From assembly GCA_030692055.1 (NCBI GenBank), contig JAUYCY010000163.1:1-46595 (forward strand): a stretch of 46,595 bases of DNA. The letters are read 5' to 3'. A program made the translations under genes and the position numbers. The stretch's first letter is position 1. Every line of letters starts with the position of its first letter. The notes under the pieces were generated by a model. That model was given only the letters and a program-made list of their open reading frames with translations. It searched no databases and was not told where the DNA came from. Origin of the DNA: Candidatus Omnitrophota bacterium. Its GTDB lineage: Bacteria > Omnitrophota > Koll11 > Duberdicusellales > 4484-171. Shown piece by piece: positions 11,901 to 20,010 of the stretch.

Positions 11901-12712
11901 AACATCTTTTTGTGGCTTCCAGTAAAGACGCACTTTTAATTTTTACCGACGAAGGCAAAGTGTATCCAATTAAAACCTACGAAGTGCCGGTAGGAAGCCG
12001 CACTTCTAAAGGCAGAGCAATTATTAACCTTTTAAACTTAACCACCAAAGAAAAAATCACGAAGGTTTTATCTATAAAAGAATTTGACCCAAAGCAAAGC
12101 ATATTTATGGCAACACAGAAAGGTATAGTAAAACAGTGCTCGCTGGAGTTATTCTCTAACATGCGTAAAAGCGGCATCTGTGCCATCACCTTAGAAAAAG
12201 ACGATCACCTTGTTGGCGCAGTTATTTGCGAAGAAAAAGACGAAGTAGTCTTGGCTACCAAAAAAGGCATTTCCATAAGATTTAAGACAAGTCAGATACG
12301 CCCGACCGGCAGGCAGTCGCAAGGCGTGCGCGGCATAAGATTATCTAAAGACGATAATGTGTTAGGCATGGTGCTTATTCAGGGAATGCTTAAGAAAGAA
12401 GATTTTTATCTTTTTACCGCTACAGAAAGCGGTTTTGCCAAGCGCACCCACATCGAAGAGTATCGGCTTCAATCAAGAGGCGGCAAGGGAGTCATTAATA
12501 TAAAGATTTCTCCAAAAATAGGCGAAGTCAAAGGCCTTATCTTAGTAAGAGATGACGACGAAGTGATGTGCATCACTCAAAAAGGCATACTCATAAGAAC
12601 TAAAGTGAAAGATATCCGTATCTCTGGCCGCTCTACCCAAGGTGTGCGGATAATCAACGTAGAAAAAGGCGATAAGTTGTCAACCATAGCCCGTATTATT
12701 CCCGAAGAGTAA
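8933..12712 (+). CDS. gyrA: DNA gyrase subunit A interrupted by an intein
   Basis: GyrA carries the DNA breakage-rejoining tyrosine and the DNA-wrapping C-terminal domain. The 1259-residue precursor contains a 445-residue intein (residues 75-519); splicing would leave a normal 814-residue GyrA. The exteins join as [16 protein letters not shown], a highly conserved active-site stretch. The catalytic Tyr of [10 protein letters not shown] falls at spliced residue 124. The C-terminal wrapping domain has repeated blades and the GyrA-box-like QQKRGGRGV, distinguishing it from ParC. The ATG at 8933 begins the conserved [22 protein letters not shown]. Active GyrA requires splicing, so replication depends on this intein working. 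Confidence 0.97.
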   Translation: MPEQNIREKILPRYLEEEIKDSYLSYAMSVIVGRALPDIRDGLKPVQRRILYAMNDLHLRYNQPHKKCARIVGECFVKDTLISAKRGLIPIQDIRRGDFVFTQTGLKRVSQLYCMPSRPLMEVILANGLSNIVTTSQKFKVFTKDLRFVFKEAKELRAEDHIVLKAAYPGASKYIKTAGIVINENVGYLLGLLMSDGWVEKDNKRGYHRLGFCAQDLSTLEKIKDILKSEFNIDENILKKPEVYYLRINKTQLNAKLIKTFVLGNLSAENKFIPKEIFRSPSTVIYAFLSGLIEGDGSVHKNKQCLNYSSVSKKLISQLQVLFFSLGLISARYRAEAKPHKLKGKWIKTNFPCFSLEISGKNFKKLAEGLQLVSSKKERLAKQTYRRLLPFKYDAIPFLGQALFEEFSNKHLGGGWYYDAINKEKFRLGIKYVNGTKIRYASDLLDTIKVYKTTIEKLNILEKAKRINSKYIPLLKEILEENLYFIPVKEIREAGSDFTYDIEVEDDHEFIANGMLSHNCLGKYHPHGDIAVYDALVRMAQDFSLRYPLIDGQGNFGSIDGDPAAAMRYSEARMSHIADYILQDIDRDTVKFFPNFDNSLTEPEVLPSILPNLLINGASGIAVGMATNMPSHNLGEVCDALSYLLDNPGASIKELHRHIKGPDFPTGGIICSKGDLLKMYEEGRGKLILRAKSTIEHEKGRSQIIITEIPYQLNKTNLIESIANLITDKRIEGVSDLRDESNKEGIRIVLELKRDVESQIILNQLYKHTNLETTFGAIFLALVNRRPVILSLKEMLAHHISFRKEVIVRRTKFELDKAQKRAHILEGLKIALKFLDKVVELIKKSKSPQEAKEALMKKFSLSEIQAQAILEMQLVRLCALEREKIDKEYLELLKQIEIYNFILSSEKKQEELIKEELKSLKEQFADERRTEIVAQKEEIEIEDLIVEEDMVIAITVSGYIKRQPITSYRQQKRGGRGVTAITTAEEDFVEHLFVASSKDALLIFTDEGKVYPIKTYEVPVGSRTSKGRAIINLLNLTTKEKITKVLSIKEFDPKQSIFMATQKGIVKQCSLELFSNMRKSGICAITLEKDDHLVGAVICEEKDEVVLATKKGISIRFKTSQIRPTGRQSQGVRGIRLSKDDNVLGMVLIQGMLKKEDFYLFTATESGFAKRTHIEEYRLQSRGGKGVINIKISPKIGEVKGLILVRDDDEVMCITQKGILIRTKVKDIRISGRSTQGVRIINVEKGDKLSTIARIIPEE
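9155..10489 (+). mobile_element. GyrA intein with LAGLIDADG homing endonuclease
   Basis: An in-frame protein intron of 445 residues between extein residues E74 and C75. Splicing residues visible are Cys1 ([13 protein letters not shown]), a block F with [16 protein letters not shown], the penultimate His and terminal Asn of GMLSHN, and Cys as +1 residue. The usual block B TxxH reads TTSQ here, an atypical loss of the His. The middle holds two dodecapeptide motifs, [13 protein letters not shown] and [13 protein letters not shown], of a LAGLIDADG (DOD) homing endonuclease; the acidic residues are retained, so it may be active. The insertion site is about 49 residues before the catalytic Tyr. Confidence 0.95.
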
Positions 12713-12744
12713 AAATTTCTAAAAGCAAAACGGGAGGTGTTAAA

Positions 12745-13911
12745 ATGGCGATAGGTAAATATCCAATGCGTTTTATAAAACTTTTTAGTTTAGTATTTAT
12801 TATTCTTGCGGCCATAAACTGCTATTTTCCTTCTTCTGCTTTTTCAAAAGAACCCCCAACCCTGAAAAGATTACTTAGGCAATTTTTTGGAGAAACAAAA
12901 GATCCAAGAGACATACAGGGCGACTTTAAAGAAAAAAAGAATTTTAGAATCAAAAGAGTCTGGGATGCTTTAGGTTTTACTAAGCAAGATTTATGCTGGC
13001 CAGATCCATACTATAAAGAGCTCTGTTTATTTGGTAAAGATCCTATAGTCCCGTTGTTCCAGGATCATGCAGAACCGTTGACTAAGGCAGAAGTACCGGA
13101 GAAAGCAAACATAAGATATCAACTCGATATTTTTAGTGGTAGAAAAATACGGCAGGATATCGCAATATTGAGCTTAGAGAATATAGAGCACCCACTACAA
13201 AAGGAGCAATGGTTTATTTTCGAAGAACTTAATGACGACTGGGCCTATAAGGGCAGCATTATGGACGATAGTGGCGAAGTTGAGTCGTTAAATGATGAAA
13301 ATGGGCAGTTTTTTATTCGAGGCGTCTCCGGCGTTTGCGCGCGGGTTTCCTTTTATCGTTTAATCGACGATAAGCTCATGAGGGTATTGCATTTCAAAAA
13401 CTATAGCGGATACGATTTTAGATATAAAACAAGAGGTTATTTTGAAGCGGTGTTTTGGCCCGGGTTTTATTTTCGTAAGGACGGAGGTATCGGGCTAACG
13501 TATTTTATTAATTATTATGCGTATTATGGCTGGGAGGAGCACAAAGGGGATATTCTTGGGCATTATTTATTCTCAGTTCAAAAAAACGTTGTGTTTATGT
13601 GGAATGCTGACAAGAAGCAATATGTTTTTGATCCTAAACGCTCTCAAATGACAGAGAAAGAATTTAATTCCTTAGGGTCCGTTGCGGCCAACCTCGATTT
13701 ATTAAAGGCTGAGGGAGAGGCATATTACGACAAGCTTTACGCAGCAGAATATGCCAGAGACGAGGATTTCTACACTCTTTATAAAAATGAAATAGAAAAG
13801 ACTAAAATAAACGGAGATAAAAAGCAAAAAGAATGGGCTACTGACTTTGAGCGGCACTTAAAGGAAGATAAAATTGTGCCTGGACCTTTACAGGAGAATC
13901 GGGTTAAGTAA
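12745..13911 (+). CDS. Secreted protein of unknown function
   Basis: A 388-residue protein of no family that I recognise. The first 33 residues (hydrophobic core FIKLFSLVFIILAAINCYF, then PSSAFSKEP) form a signal peptide, so it is exported. The mature protein is aromatic-rich, with a segment around residues 225-275 (GYFEAVFWPGFYFRKDGG, FINYYAYYGWEEHKG) that may be beta-rich, and a charged helical C-terminus. A strong ribosome site (gggaggtg) precedes the ATG. It follows gyrA by 32 bp and could be read through from it. Confidence 0.75.
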   Translation: MAIGKYPMRFIKLFSLVFIILAAINCYFPSSAFSKEPPTLKRLLRQFFGETKDPRDIQGDFKEKKNFRIKRVWDALGFTKQDLCWPDPYYKELCLFGKDPIVPLFQDHAEPLTKAEVPEKANIRYQLDIFSGRKIRQDIAILSLENIEHPLQKEQWFIFEELNDDWAYKGSIMDDSGEVESLNDENGQFFIRGVSGVCARVSFYRLIDDKLMRVLHFKNYSGYDFRYKTRGYFEAVFWPGFYFRKDGGIGLTYFINYYAYYGWEEHKGDILGHYLFSVQKNVVFMWNADKKQYVFDPKRSQMTEKEFNSLGSVAANLDLLKAEGEAYYDKLYAAEYARDEDFYTLYKNEIEKTKINGDKKQKEWATDFERHLKEDKIVPGPLQENRVK

Positions 13912-13995
13912 ATTATTATAGCCCAGTCGTAACTAACCCCGCCGATTTAAAAGTATTTATGTTTTGACTGCCGCATGGTATAATTCTGATTATTA

Positions 13996-14023
13996 TTGAC
14001 AAAAAAAGTTTACACTTTAAAAT
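13996..14023 (+). promoter_or_regulatory. Promoter for tRNA-Glu
   Basis: TTGACA (13996-14001), a 16-bp spacer and TAAAAT (14018-14023), 28 bp before the tRNA-Glu gene. A second TATAAT at about 13977 (in ATGGTATAATTC) could be another -10 element without a good -35. Confidence 0.6.
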
Positions 14024-14051
14024 AAAAGAAATTTTCTCTTAGGAAATTATC

Positions 14052-14126
14052 GTCCCCATCGTCTAGCTTGGTTCAGGACATCGCCCTTTCACGGCGACGG
14101 CGCCGGTTCAAATCCGGCTGGGGACG
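14052..14126 (+). tRNA. tRNA-Glu (UUC)
   Basis: A full cloverleaf: acceptor GTCCCCA pairs with TGGGGAC, anticodon arm CGCCCTTTCACGGCG with anticodon TTC, and T-arm GCCGGTTCAAATCCGGC. Discriminator G is at 14126. CCA is not encoded. The D-arm and overall sequence closely resemble bacterial tRNA-Glu. Confidence 0.95.
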
Positions 14127-14137
14127 TTAATGAAGCC

Positions 14138-14260
14138 AGCATTTTTCCTGCGTTGGGACTTGGAAAAATGCTAGGCCGAATTAATCCCACCGGCGTCAGT
14201 GGAAATTTACCTGCTCGTGGAACGAGCGAGTAAATTTCCACTGTATATAGCGCCGGCGGG
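14138..14260. repeat. Palindromes downstream of tRNA-Glu
   Basis: Two inverted repeats. AGCATTTTTCC (14138-14148) pairs with GGAAAAATGCT (14162-14172). A larger nested hairpin has outer arms CCCACCGGCG / CGCCGGCGGG (14186-14195 and 14251-14260) and inner arms CAGTGGAAATTTAC / GTAAATTTCCACTG (14197-14210 and 14230-14243). They may end tRNA transcription but lack a clear U-tract, so I treat them as dispersed palindromic repeats. Confidence 0.6.
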
Positions 14261-14276
14261 ACAATAAACAATGAAA

Positions 14277-14392
14277 ATAAATAACCAAGCTCCAAGAGAC
14301 AATATTGTCCGCCACCGATATGTTTTTATATGTGGGCGGATCCGCCTCTGGCGGAGAATTTGTTTGGAGCTTGTATCTTGGTTATTGGTGAT
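14277..14392. repeat. Palindromic element, copy 1
   Basis: Begins AATAACCAAGCTCCAAG and ends with GTTTGGAGCTTG and ATCTTGGTTATTGGT, so the ends are inverted repeats. Between them is a GC-rich hairpin (GTCCGCC to GGCGGA). A second element with the same ends lies at 31044-31210. The ends resemble non-coding palindromic repeats common in candidate-phylum genomes; a mobile origin is likely. Confidence 0.6.
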
Positions 14393-14402
14393 TTATTAAA
14401 TT

Positions 14403-14819
14403 ATGGAACAAAAGAGACGGCCGCTAGGCGTAATAATTTTAGGAATATTTAATTTAGTTGTATTAGGGGTATTTTCTCTTCTTTTTGCGATTTTGCCACG
14501 TAATTGGCAAATAGTTGTTAGTGTCTTAAAAGAGAACGGTATGGATTTCAATATAAGCGACTCCTTGTTGAAAGTAGTAGTTATACTTCAGACAATCATT
14601 GCTTTAATTTTCATTATTTCCGGTTTAGGCTTACTTTTAAGTAAAGAGTGGGCACGAAAATTGACTTTGTACTTTGCCTTTTTTATCGTTGTTATCGTTT
14701 TCCTTTCCGCTCTAGCCGCACCTATTTTAATTAAACAGGCAGTTTTACAGATTATTTATCCCGGCATCCTTATTCTTTATTTTACGAGAAAAAACATAGA
14801 AGAATATTTTGGAAAATGA
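14403..14819 (+). CDS. Small integral membrane protein, unknown
   Basis: A 138-residue protein with about four predicted membrane helices: residues 10-30 (VIILGIFNLVVLGVFSLLFA), 52-80, 88-110 and 114-130. There are no polar motifs that suggest a transporter or enzyme. The basic start MEQKRRPLG suggests an inside N-terminus. It stands alone between repeat elements, 277 bp after tRNA-Glu and before glmS. I do not recognise the family. Confidence 0.7.
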   Translation: MEQKRRPLGVIILGIFNLVVLGVFSLLFAILPRNWQIVVSVLKENGMDFNISDSLLKVVVILQTIIALIFIISGLGLLLSKEWARKLTLYFAFFIVVIVFLSALAAPILIKQAVLQIIYPGILILYFTRKNIEEYFGK

Positions 14820-14915
14820 TTACACAGATTTAAGAATGATTACGCAGATTAATAATCTGTGTAATCCCTGCCTGCCGGCAGGCAGGTGTATCTAATCGGT
14901 GTAATCTGTGGAATA
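14820..14915. repeat. CAGATTACAC-type repeat with 20-bp palindrome
   Basis: Tandem degenerate units such as TACACAGATT, TACGCAGATT and AATCTGTGTAATC in both orientations, enclosing the palindrome CCTGCCTGCCGGCAGGCAGG (14867-14886). It ends 5 bp before the glmS ATG. The same repeat type precedes pyrR, the Mut7-C gene and dcd/dut. Confidence 0.75.
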
Positions 14916-14920
14916 AAAAT

Positions 14921-16750
14921 ATGTGCGGAATTTTAGGGTATATCGGTAAAGAAACAAAACTCTCGGTATTTTTAGACGGGTTATCGAGGCTGGAATACAG
15001 AGGGTATGATTCTTGCGGAGTAATCGGAATAAAAGAGAATAAATTTTTTCTAAAAAAACAAGCGGGAAAAATCCACCAGCTACGGCAAGAATTAAAAGAT
15101 TTCCTTAACGTGAAATATGACATCGGGATTTTTCATACCCGCTGGGCTACCCACGGAAAACCCAACCACGCCAATGCCCACCCGCATCTTGATTGTCACC
15201 ACGAAATTGCCATAGTGCATAACGGTATTATTGAGAATTACCTACAACTAAAAGACCAGTTGTTGGCCGAAGGGCACAAGTTCGTAAGCGAGACCGACAC
15301 CGAGGTCATTGTCCATTTAATCGAAAAGTATTACAAAAAATCCCTGGAAGATGCAGTATATAAAACAATCAGTAAACTGCAGGGTTCATTTGCTCTCGGA
15401 GTTATTTCCAAAAAAGAACCAGATAAGCTTATCGGCGCCAGAAAAGGCAGCCCGCTTATTATCGGTTTAGGTAAAAACGGATATTTCATGGCTTCAGACA
15501 TTCCGGCAATACTACCGTTTACCAATAAAGTTATCTATTTAAAAGACGAAGAAATAGCGATTTTAAAGAGAAACGCTATCAATATCTTTCATTTTCAAAA
15601 AAAACCCGTTCGGCTTGAAATAGAAACGGTTAATATCAAGCCGGAAGACGCAGAAAAAAAAGGTTACGAGCATTTCATGCTCAAAGAAATTTCCGAACAA
15701 CCCGAGGTATTGCACAAAATCCTTTCTTTGTATGTGAAGAAAAATAACATTTACCTTCCCCAGCTAAACCTTAAGGAAGATTTTCTCAAGAAGATAAAAA
15801 ATGTTTTTATCACTGCCTGCGGCACCGCCTATCACGCAGGTTGTGTCGGGAAATATTTTTTAGAGAAATACTGCCACTTAGACGTAGAAATAGATATTTC
15901 TTCCGAATTTCGCTACCGCGCGCTCAACATAACCAAAAACGATTTGCTTATCGCTATATCGCAGTCAGGAGAAACCGCGGACACATTAGCTGCGGTGAGA
16001 GAAAGGAAAGAAAAAGGAGTGAAGATTTTAAGCATATGTAATGTCTTGGGCTCAACTCTCGCTAAAGAAAGCGATAGTTTGATTTCTACGCATGCGGGCC
16101 CTGAAATCGGCGTGGCCTCTACCAAGGCTTACACAGCCCAGATATTAGTGATGATCTTGGTTTCTTTATATTTAGGTAAGATAAAAAAGACGATAAAGCA
16201 GAAAGACATAGAAGAAATGCTAAAAGAATTGGAGCTTATCCCCAGCTATCAAAAAGAAATTTTGCAAAAAGAAAAAGAAATTAAAACCATAGCAAAAGGT
16301 TTTTCTAAGTTTGGCTGTTTTTTGTTTTTAGGCAGAGGCATAAATTACCCTTCTGCCCTGGAGGGAGCCCTCAAGCTAAAAGAAATTTCTTATATTCCAG
16401 CAGAAGGCTATGCTGCGGGCGAAATGAAGCACGGCCCCATTGCTTTAATTGATGAGTATCGCGGCGTCGTCTGTATTGCCCCCAAGGATTTTTTGTACGA
16501 AAAGATGATTTCAAACATGCAAGAGATAAAAGCGCGCAAAGGTAAAGTGCTTGCGATAGTAAATTGCGGCGACAACGAGGCGAGCCGCTTAAGCGACGCA
16601 CTTATTCATATCCCAGGGCTTAAAAACCAAGATTTTTCCCCATTGCTTGTGGCAATTGGCTTACAGCTCTTTGCCTATTATGTGGCGAAAAATTTAGGCT
16701 GCGAGATAGACCAACCACGCAACTTAGCTAAATCAGTTACGGTAGAATAA
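14921..16750 (+). CDS. glmS: Glucosamine-fructose-6-phosphate aminotransferase
   Basis: GlmS makes glucosamine-6-phosphate from fructose-6-phosphate and glutamine, the first step towards UDP-GlcNAc for peptidoglycan and lipopolysaccharide. At 609 residues it is full length. The N-terminal glutaminase starts with catalytic Cys2 (MCGILGYIG) and has HTRWATHGKPNHANAHPH. Two SIS sugar-isomerase domains follow (TACGTAYHAG, SQSGETADTLAA, then GRGINYPSALEGALKLKEISY), and the C-terminus is PRNLAKSVTVE. No glmS ribozyme is visible upstream; the leader is filled by repeats. Confidence 0.97.
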   Translation: MCGILGYIGKETKLSVFLDGLSRLEYRGYDSCGVIGIKENKFFLKKQAGKIHQLRQELKDFLNVKYDIGIFHTRWATHGKPNHANAHPHLDCHHEIAIVHNGIIENYLQLKDQLLAEGHKFVSETDTEVIVHLIEKYYKKSLEDAVYKTISKLQGSFALGVISKKEPDKLIGARKGSPLIIGLGKNGYFMASDIPAILPFTNKVIYLKDEEIAILKRNAINIFHFQKKPVRLEIETVNIKPEDAEKKGYEHFMLKEISEQPEVLHKILSLYVKKNNIYLPQLNLKEDFLKKIKNVFITACGTAYHAGCVGKYFLEKYCHLDVEIDISSEFRYRALNITKNDLLIAISQSGETADTLAAVRERKEKGVKILSICNVLGSTLAKESDSLISTHAGPEIGVASTKAYTAQILVMILVSLYLGKIKKTIKQKDIEEMLKELELIPSYQKEILQKEKEIKTIAKGFSKFGCFLFLGRGINYPSALEGALKLKEISYIPAEGYAAGEMKHGPIALIDEYRGVVCIAPKDFLYEKMISNMQEIKARKGKVLAIVNCGDNEASRLSDALIHIPGLKNQDFSPLLVAIGLQLFAYYVAKNLGCEIDQPRNLAKSVTVE

Positions 16751-16767
16751 AATGCATAGCGCAAAGC

Positions 16768-16908
16768 GCATGGCGCATAGCGGAAAACAGAAAGCTAAAA
16801 ATGGAAATGGAGACATTGCCTTTCGAGTATTGATTTTCAGCCATTTTCCCCTCTATGTTTTATTGTAAGGTTTTCTTTACGCCATGCGCTATGCCCTATG
16901 CGCCATGC
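16768..16908. repeat. Inverted repeat pair between glmS and rsmI
   Basis: GCATGGCGCATAG at 16768-16780 and its exact reverse complement CTATGCGCCATGC at 16896-16908 flank about 115 bp, with further imperfect copies of GCGCATAG/CTATGCGC beside each arm and TTTTC nearby. The right arm covers an upstream ATG (16898) of the rsmI frame. Confidence 0.7.
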
Positions 16909-16915
16909 TGTTTAT

Positions 16916-17578
16916 ATGCTATATATCGTCGCCACCCCCATCGGTAATTTAGAGGATATAACCTTAAGAGCTCTTCGTGTTTTCAAAGAAGTTGATTTTA
17001 TTTTGGCGGAAGACACAAGAAAAACGGGGTTTCTTTTAGCGCATTTTGGAATCAAGAAACTACTGGTTAGTTTTTTTGAACACAGCGAGGTCAAAAAAAT
17101 TCCTTGGGTCATTGCAGAGCTTAAAAGCGGGAAAAATATTGCCCTTGTCTCGGACGGAGGCACGCCTACGATTTCCGATCCAGGCTATAAACTTGTGCGC
17201 GAATGCCGAAAAGAAAAATTATCCATAACTTCTATACCCGCAGCTTCCAGTATCACCAATGCCTTAGCCCTCACTTCACTGCCGCATGATAAGTTTCTTT
17301 TTATCGGATATATGCCGCGTAAACCCGGCGAGCGCAAGCGACTGCTTGAAAAAATTAAATCTTGGGATTCGGCAATTGTTTTTTTTGAGTCGCCTTTTAG
17401 GATTACGAGTTCGCTTAAAACTATAAAAGAAGTTCTTGGCGAAAGAAGAATTGCTGTATTGCGCGAAATGACCAAGAAATTTGAGGAAGTTTTGGAATTA
17501 AGTACTGAAGAGGCCATAAATCATTTCGAAAAGGTAAAACCAAGAGGAGAATTTACCGTTATTGTAGATTGCCATTAA
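16916..17578 (+). CDS. rsmI: 16S rRNA 2'-O-methyltransferase RsmI
   Basis: RsmI methylates the ribose of C1402 in 16S rRNA using S-adenosylmethionine. This SAM-binding tetrapyrrole-methylase-fold protein shows the family start MLYIVATPIGNLEDITLRAL, AEDTRKTGFLL, LVSDGGTPTISDPGYKLVREC and FFESPFRI. The frame opens at an ATG at 16898, but that codon lies inside a repeat, and the conserved family start is the ATG at 16916 (220 residues). It is slightly short compared with homologues that carry a C-terminal extension. Confidence 0.93.
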   Translation: MLYIVATPIGNLEDITLRALRVFKEVDFILAEDTRKTGFLLAHFGIKKLLVSFFEHSEVKKIPWVIAELKSGKNIALVSDGGTPTISDPGYKLVRECRKEKLSITSIPAASSITNALALTSLPHDKFLFIGYMPRKPGERKRLLEKIKSWDSAIVFFESPFRITSSLKTIKEVLGERRIAVLREMTKKFEEVLELSTEEAINHFEKVKPRGEFTVIVDCH

Positions 17579-17597
17579 TCAATTCTAAAACAAAACC

Positions 17598-17626
17598 TTG
17601 TCGAACAGAGTAAAGAAAAGTATAAT
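17598..17626 (+). promoter_or_regulatory. Promoter of the trehalose operon
   Basis: TTGTCG (17598-17603), a 17-bp spacer and TATAAT (17621-17626). Transcription would start about 17633 and pass through the structured leader before the OtsA-fusion gene. Confidence 0.55.
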
Positions 17627-17665
17627 AAATGTAATATGATTAAAGCGTTTCGAAGATAATCTTAA

Positions 17666-17719
17666 GGGTCCAGAAATACTAGCTATTTCTGGAGGTTTCC
17701 CGATGGTCGGGCCGCCATC
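17666..17719 (+). promoter_or_regulatory. Structured leader RNA, copy 1 (riboswitch candidate)
   Basis: First stem TCCAGAAA (17669-17676) with TTTCTGGA (17686-17693); then GGTTTCCC and the conserved block GATGGTCGGGCCGCCATC, which can form GATGG/CCATC (17702-17706 with 17715-17719). The latter strand also forms the terminator stem, so the two structures exclude each other. A near-identical leader precedes the PII/permease operon; between them, stem position 4 changes from A-U to G-C, a compensatory exchange. Genes and shape are reminiscent of the sodium riboswitch formerly called the DUF1646 motif; that name is my recollection, not a computed match. Confidence 0.65.
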
Positions 17720-17752
17720 TTGTATGTGAATATGGGATGGCATTTTATTTTT
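17714..17752 (+). terminator. Attenuator-like terminator, copy 1
   Basis: GCCATC (17714-17719) can pair with GATGGC (17736-17741), closing over a TTGTATGTGAATATGG loop with weak pairing, followed by ATTTTATTTTTA. The hairpin ends 11 bp before the OtsA-fusion ATG. It overlaps the leader RNA and may also hide the ribosome site. Confidence 0.5.
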
Positions 17753-19987
17753 ATGAGAAGAATTTTATTATTTATCTTGCCTGTTTTTATCATTGTTTCC
17801 GTTGTCTTGACAATTTTTGGGATATTACAGGTTCGTTTTGAACAAGAAAAATTATTGGATGATCTTAAAAGAAAAGCCAAAACTGTTGCCGAAAGCATAG
17901 AGGTTGCTGCGCGCCACATTCTTATAAACAACGATTTAAAGTCAGCTAACCGCTTAGTGGAAAAATTCCAAAAAAGAGAAAGATTGCAAGGCTGCGTTCT
18001 TTACGACAAGGACAGTCAAATATTAACTATTACCGAAAGGATCTCTGATTGGAAACAAAAAGATAAACCTTATCTTAAAGATATTGCAGATACAAAAAAT
18101 CCCCGCGGCGCCTTAGAAAAATTTAAAGAATATTCCGTATATAGCTATATTTTACCCGTTTTAGATGACGAAAACAATTTATTAGGTTTAGTAGAAGTAA
18201 TCTATGATACATCGTATATGTTTACGGTATTAACAGAACTTTGGCGGCGTTTAAGCGTTACCTTAATAGTCTTAGTAACATTAATAGCAGCAATTTCTTT
18301 TTTGGTCCAAAGGCAGTTTTTTATTTTGCCAGTTCAACGCCTTACTAAATGGTTTCAACATTTTCAAAGAGGCGACATCGACGCACTACATTCTATTAAG
18401 GAGAAAGGAGAGCTAGGAAAACTTGCTAAAGAAGTAGAGCAGGTTGCTTTGAGCTTAAGGGTGGCGCGAAAAGTAGTAAGTGAAGAAGCAAGCGAGCGCA
18501 TACAGAAGGAAGACCTTTGGACACAGGCAAAGCTAAGAGACCTTATCCATGCTAAGCTAGGCGAGAACGCCCTTTTTGTTGTTTCAAACCGGGAACCTTT
18601 TATGCATGTTACGGACGAGGCAAGCGGAGAAGTTAAATGTATCCGGCCTGCCAGCGGCGTAGTTACTGCTATAGACCCGATATTACGCGCCTGTGGCGGG
18701 ACTTGGATTGCACATGGAAGCGGTGACGCTGACAAGAAATTCGTAAACTCTAAAAATAAACTCGGTGTCCCCCCGGAAGATAACCGCTATATATTAAAAA
18801 GAGTTTGGTTGACCAAAGAAGAGGAAGCCGGGTATTATTATGGGTTTGCAAACGAAGGTTTATGGCCGCTTTGCCATGTTACGCATACCCGGCCTATGTT
18901 CAGAGAAAATGATTGGCAAATGTATAAAAAGGTGAATCAAAAGTTTGCCGAAGCGGTTTTAGAGGAATTACCCAGTAAAAACCCCTTTGTTTTTATTCAG
19001 GATTATCATTTTACCTTACTTGCGCAAATGATAAAAGAGAAGCGCCCGGATGCGACAATAGCGCTATTTTGGCATATTCCTTGGCCGAATCCGGAAATTT
19101 TTGCGATTTGTCCTTACCAGAGGGAAATTTTAGATGGGATGTTAGCGTGTGATTTAATAGGTTTTCATGTACAGTATCACTGCAATAATTTCCTTGATAC
19201 AGCTAATAGGTTAATTGAATGCCGTGTAGATACAGAAAAATTTAGCGTCATTAGAGCCAACAAAGAGACATTTATCAAGGCTTTTCCTATCAGTATAGAT
19301 GGGTATTTCAGCGGCAGTATTCCTAAGTCTGAAAGCGCAACCATAGATGAGATTAGGAAAGAATTAGAACTAAAGGGCAAAATAGTTGCTGTTGGTGTAG
19401 ATAGGATTGATTATACCAAGGGGATAATCGAAAGGATATTAGCTGTTGATAGATTTTTAGAAAAATACCCTCAATATAAAAAGAAATTTGTTCTTTTGCA
19501 GTTAGCCGCGCCCAGCCGAACCCATATAAAGCGCTATCACGAATTGATGGCAGAAATTGATGAATTAGTGGAGAAAAAAAACTGGAAGTATTCCGATAGC
19601 AACTGGAAGCCCATAGTATATTTAAAAAGGCATTTTTCGCAAGAAGAGATTAGGCCTTATTATGCGCTGGCAGATCTTTGTATTGTAAGTTCTTTACATG
19701 ACGGAATGAATTTAGTAGCGAAAGAATATATTGCTTCCAAAAATGATGCTAGCGGGGCGCTGATATTAAGCTGCTTTACTGGAGCAGCCAGAGAGTTAAA
19801 TGATTCTATGCAGATTAACCCTTATTCTATCGAAGAATTTGCGGATGCAATAAAAATAGCAGTAGATATGCCTGCTGATGAAAAAAAGAAACGCATGGAA
19901 AATATGCGTAAAATTGTAAGCGAAAACAACATTTATAAGTGGGCAGGTAATATCGTCAGCGAGCTTACTGCTTTAAAAAAGACTTAA
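17753..19987 (+). CDS. Membrane sensor-HAMP-trehalose-6-phosphate synthase fusion
   Basis: The C-terminal part (about residues 270-740) is a GT20 OtsA-type enzyme making trehalose-6-phosphate from a nucleotide-glucose and glucose-6-phosphate. It shows VVSNREPF, the FWHIPWPNPE stretch, VGVDRIDYTKGI and SSLHDGMNLVAKEYIA. Ahead of it is a receptor-like half: a membrane helix (residues 2-25), an extracytoplasmic region of about 140 residues, a second helix (about 166-190), a HAMP-like segment starting at LPVQRLTKWFQ and a helical linker. Such architecture normally belongs to chemoreceptors or histidine kinases. The frame opens at a TTG inside the terminator, so I choose the ATG at 17753 (744 residues). 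First gene of a four-gene trehalose operon. Confidence 0.9.
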   Translation: MRRILLFILPVFIIVSVVLTIFGILQVRFEQEKLLDDLKRKAKTVAESIEVAARHILINNDLKSANRLVEKFQKRERLQGCVLYDKDSQILTITERISDWKQKDKPYLKDIADTKNPRGALEKFKEYSVYSYILPVLDDENNLLGLVEVIYDTSYMFTVLTELWRRLSVTLIVLVTLIAAISFLVQRQFFILPVQRLTKWFQHFQRGDIDALHSIKEKGELGKLAKEVEQVALSLRVARKVVSEEASERIQKEDLWTQAKLRDLIHAKLGENALFVVSNREPFMHVTDEASGEVKCIRPASGVVTAIDPILRACGGTWIAHGSGDADKKFVNSKNKLGVPPEDNRYILKRVWLTKEEEAGYYYGFANEGLWPLCHVTHTRPMFRENDWQMYKKVNQKFAEAVLEELPSKNPFVFIQDYHFTLLAQMIKEKRPDATIALFWHIPWPNPEIFAICPYQREILDGMLACDLIGFHVQYHCNNFLDTANRLIECRVDTEKFSVIRANKETFIKAFPISIDGYFSGSIPKSESATIDEIRKELELKGKIVAVGVDRIDYTKGIIERILAVDRFLEKYPQYKKKFVLLQLAAPSRTHIKRYHELMAEIDELVEKKNWKYSDSNWKPIVYLKRHFSQEEIRPYYALADLCIVSSLHDGMNLVAKEYIASKNDASGALILSCFTGAARELNDSMQINPYSIEEFADAIKIAVDMPADEKKKRMENMRKIVSENNIYKWAGNIVSELTALKKT

Positions 19988-20010
19988 AAGCGTAAAGATG
20001 AGAGGAATTG

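Noticed and set aside
14820..14920. glmS ribozyme or riboswitch before glmS
   Set aside because: The leader is entirely repeat words with a palindrome and ends 5 bp before the ATG; no ribozyme core is seen.
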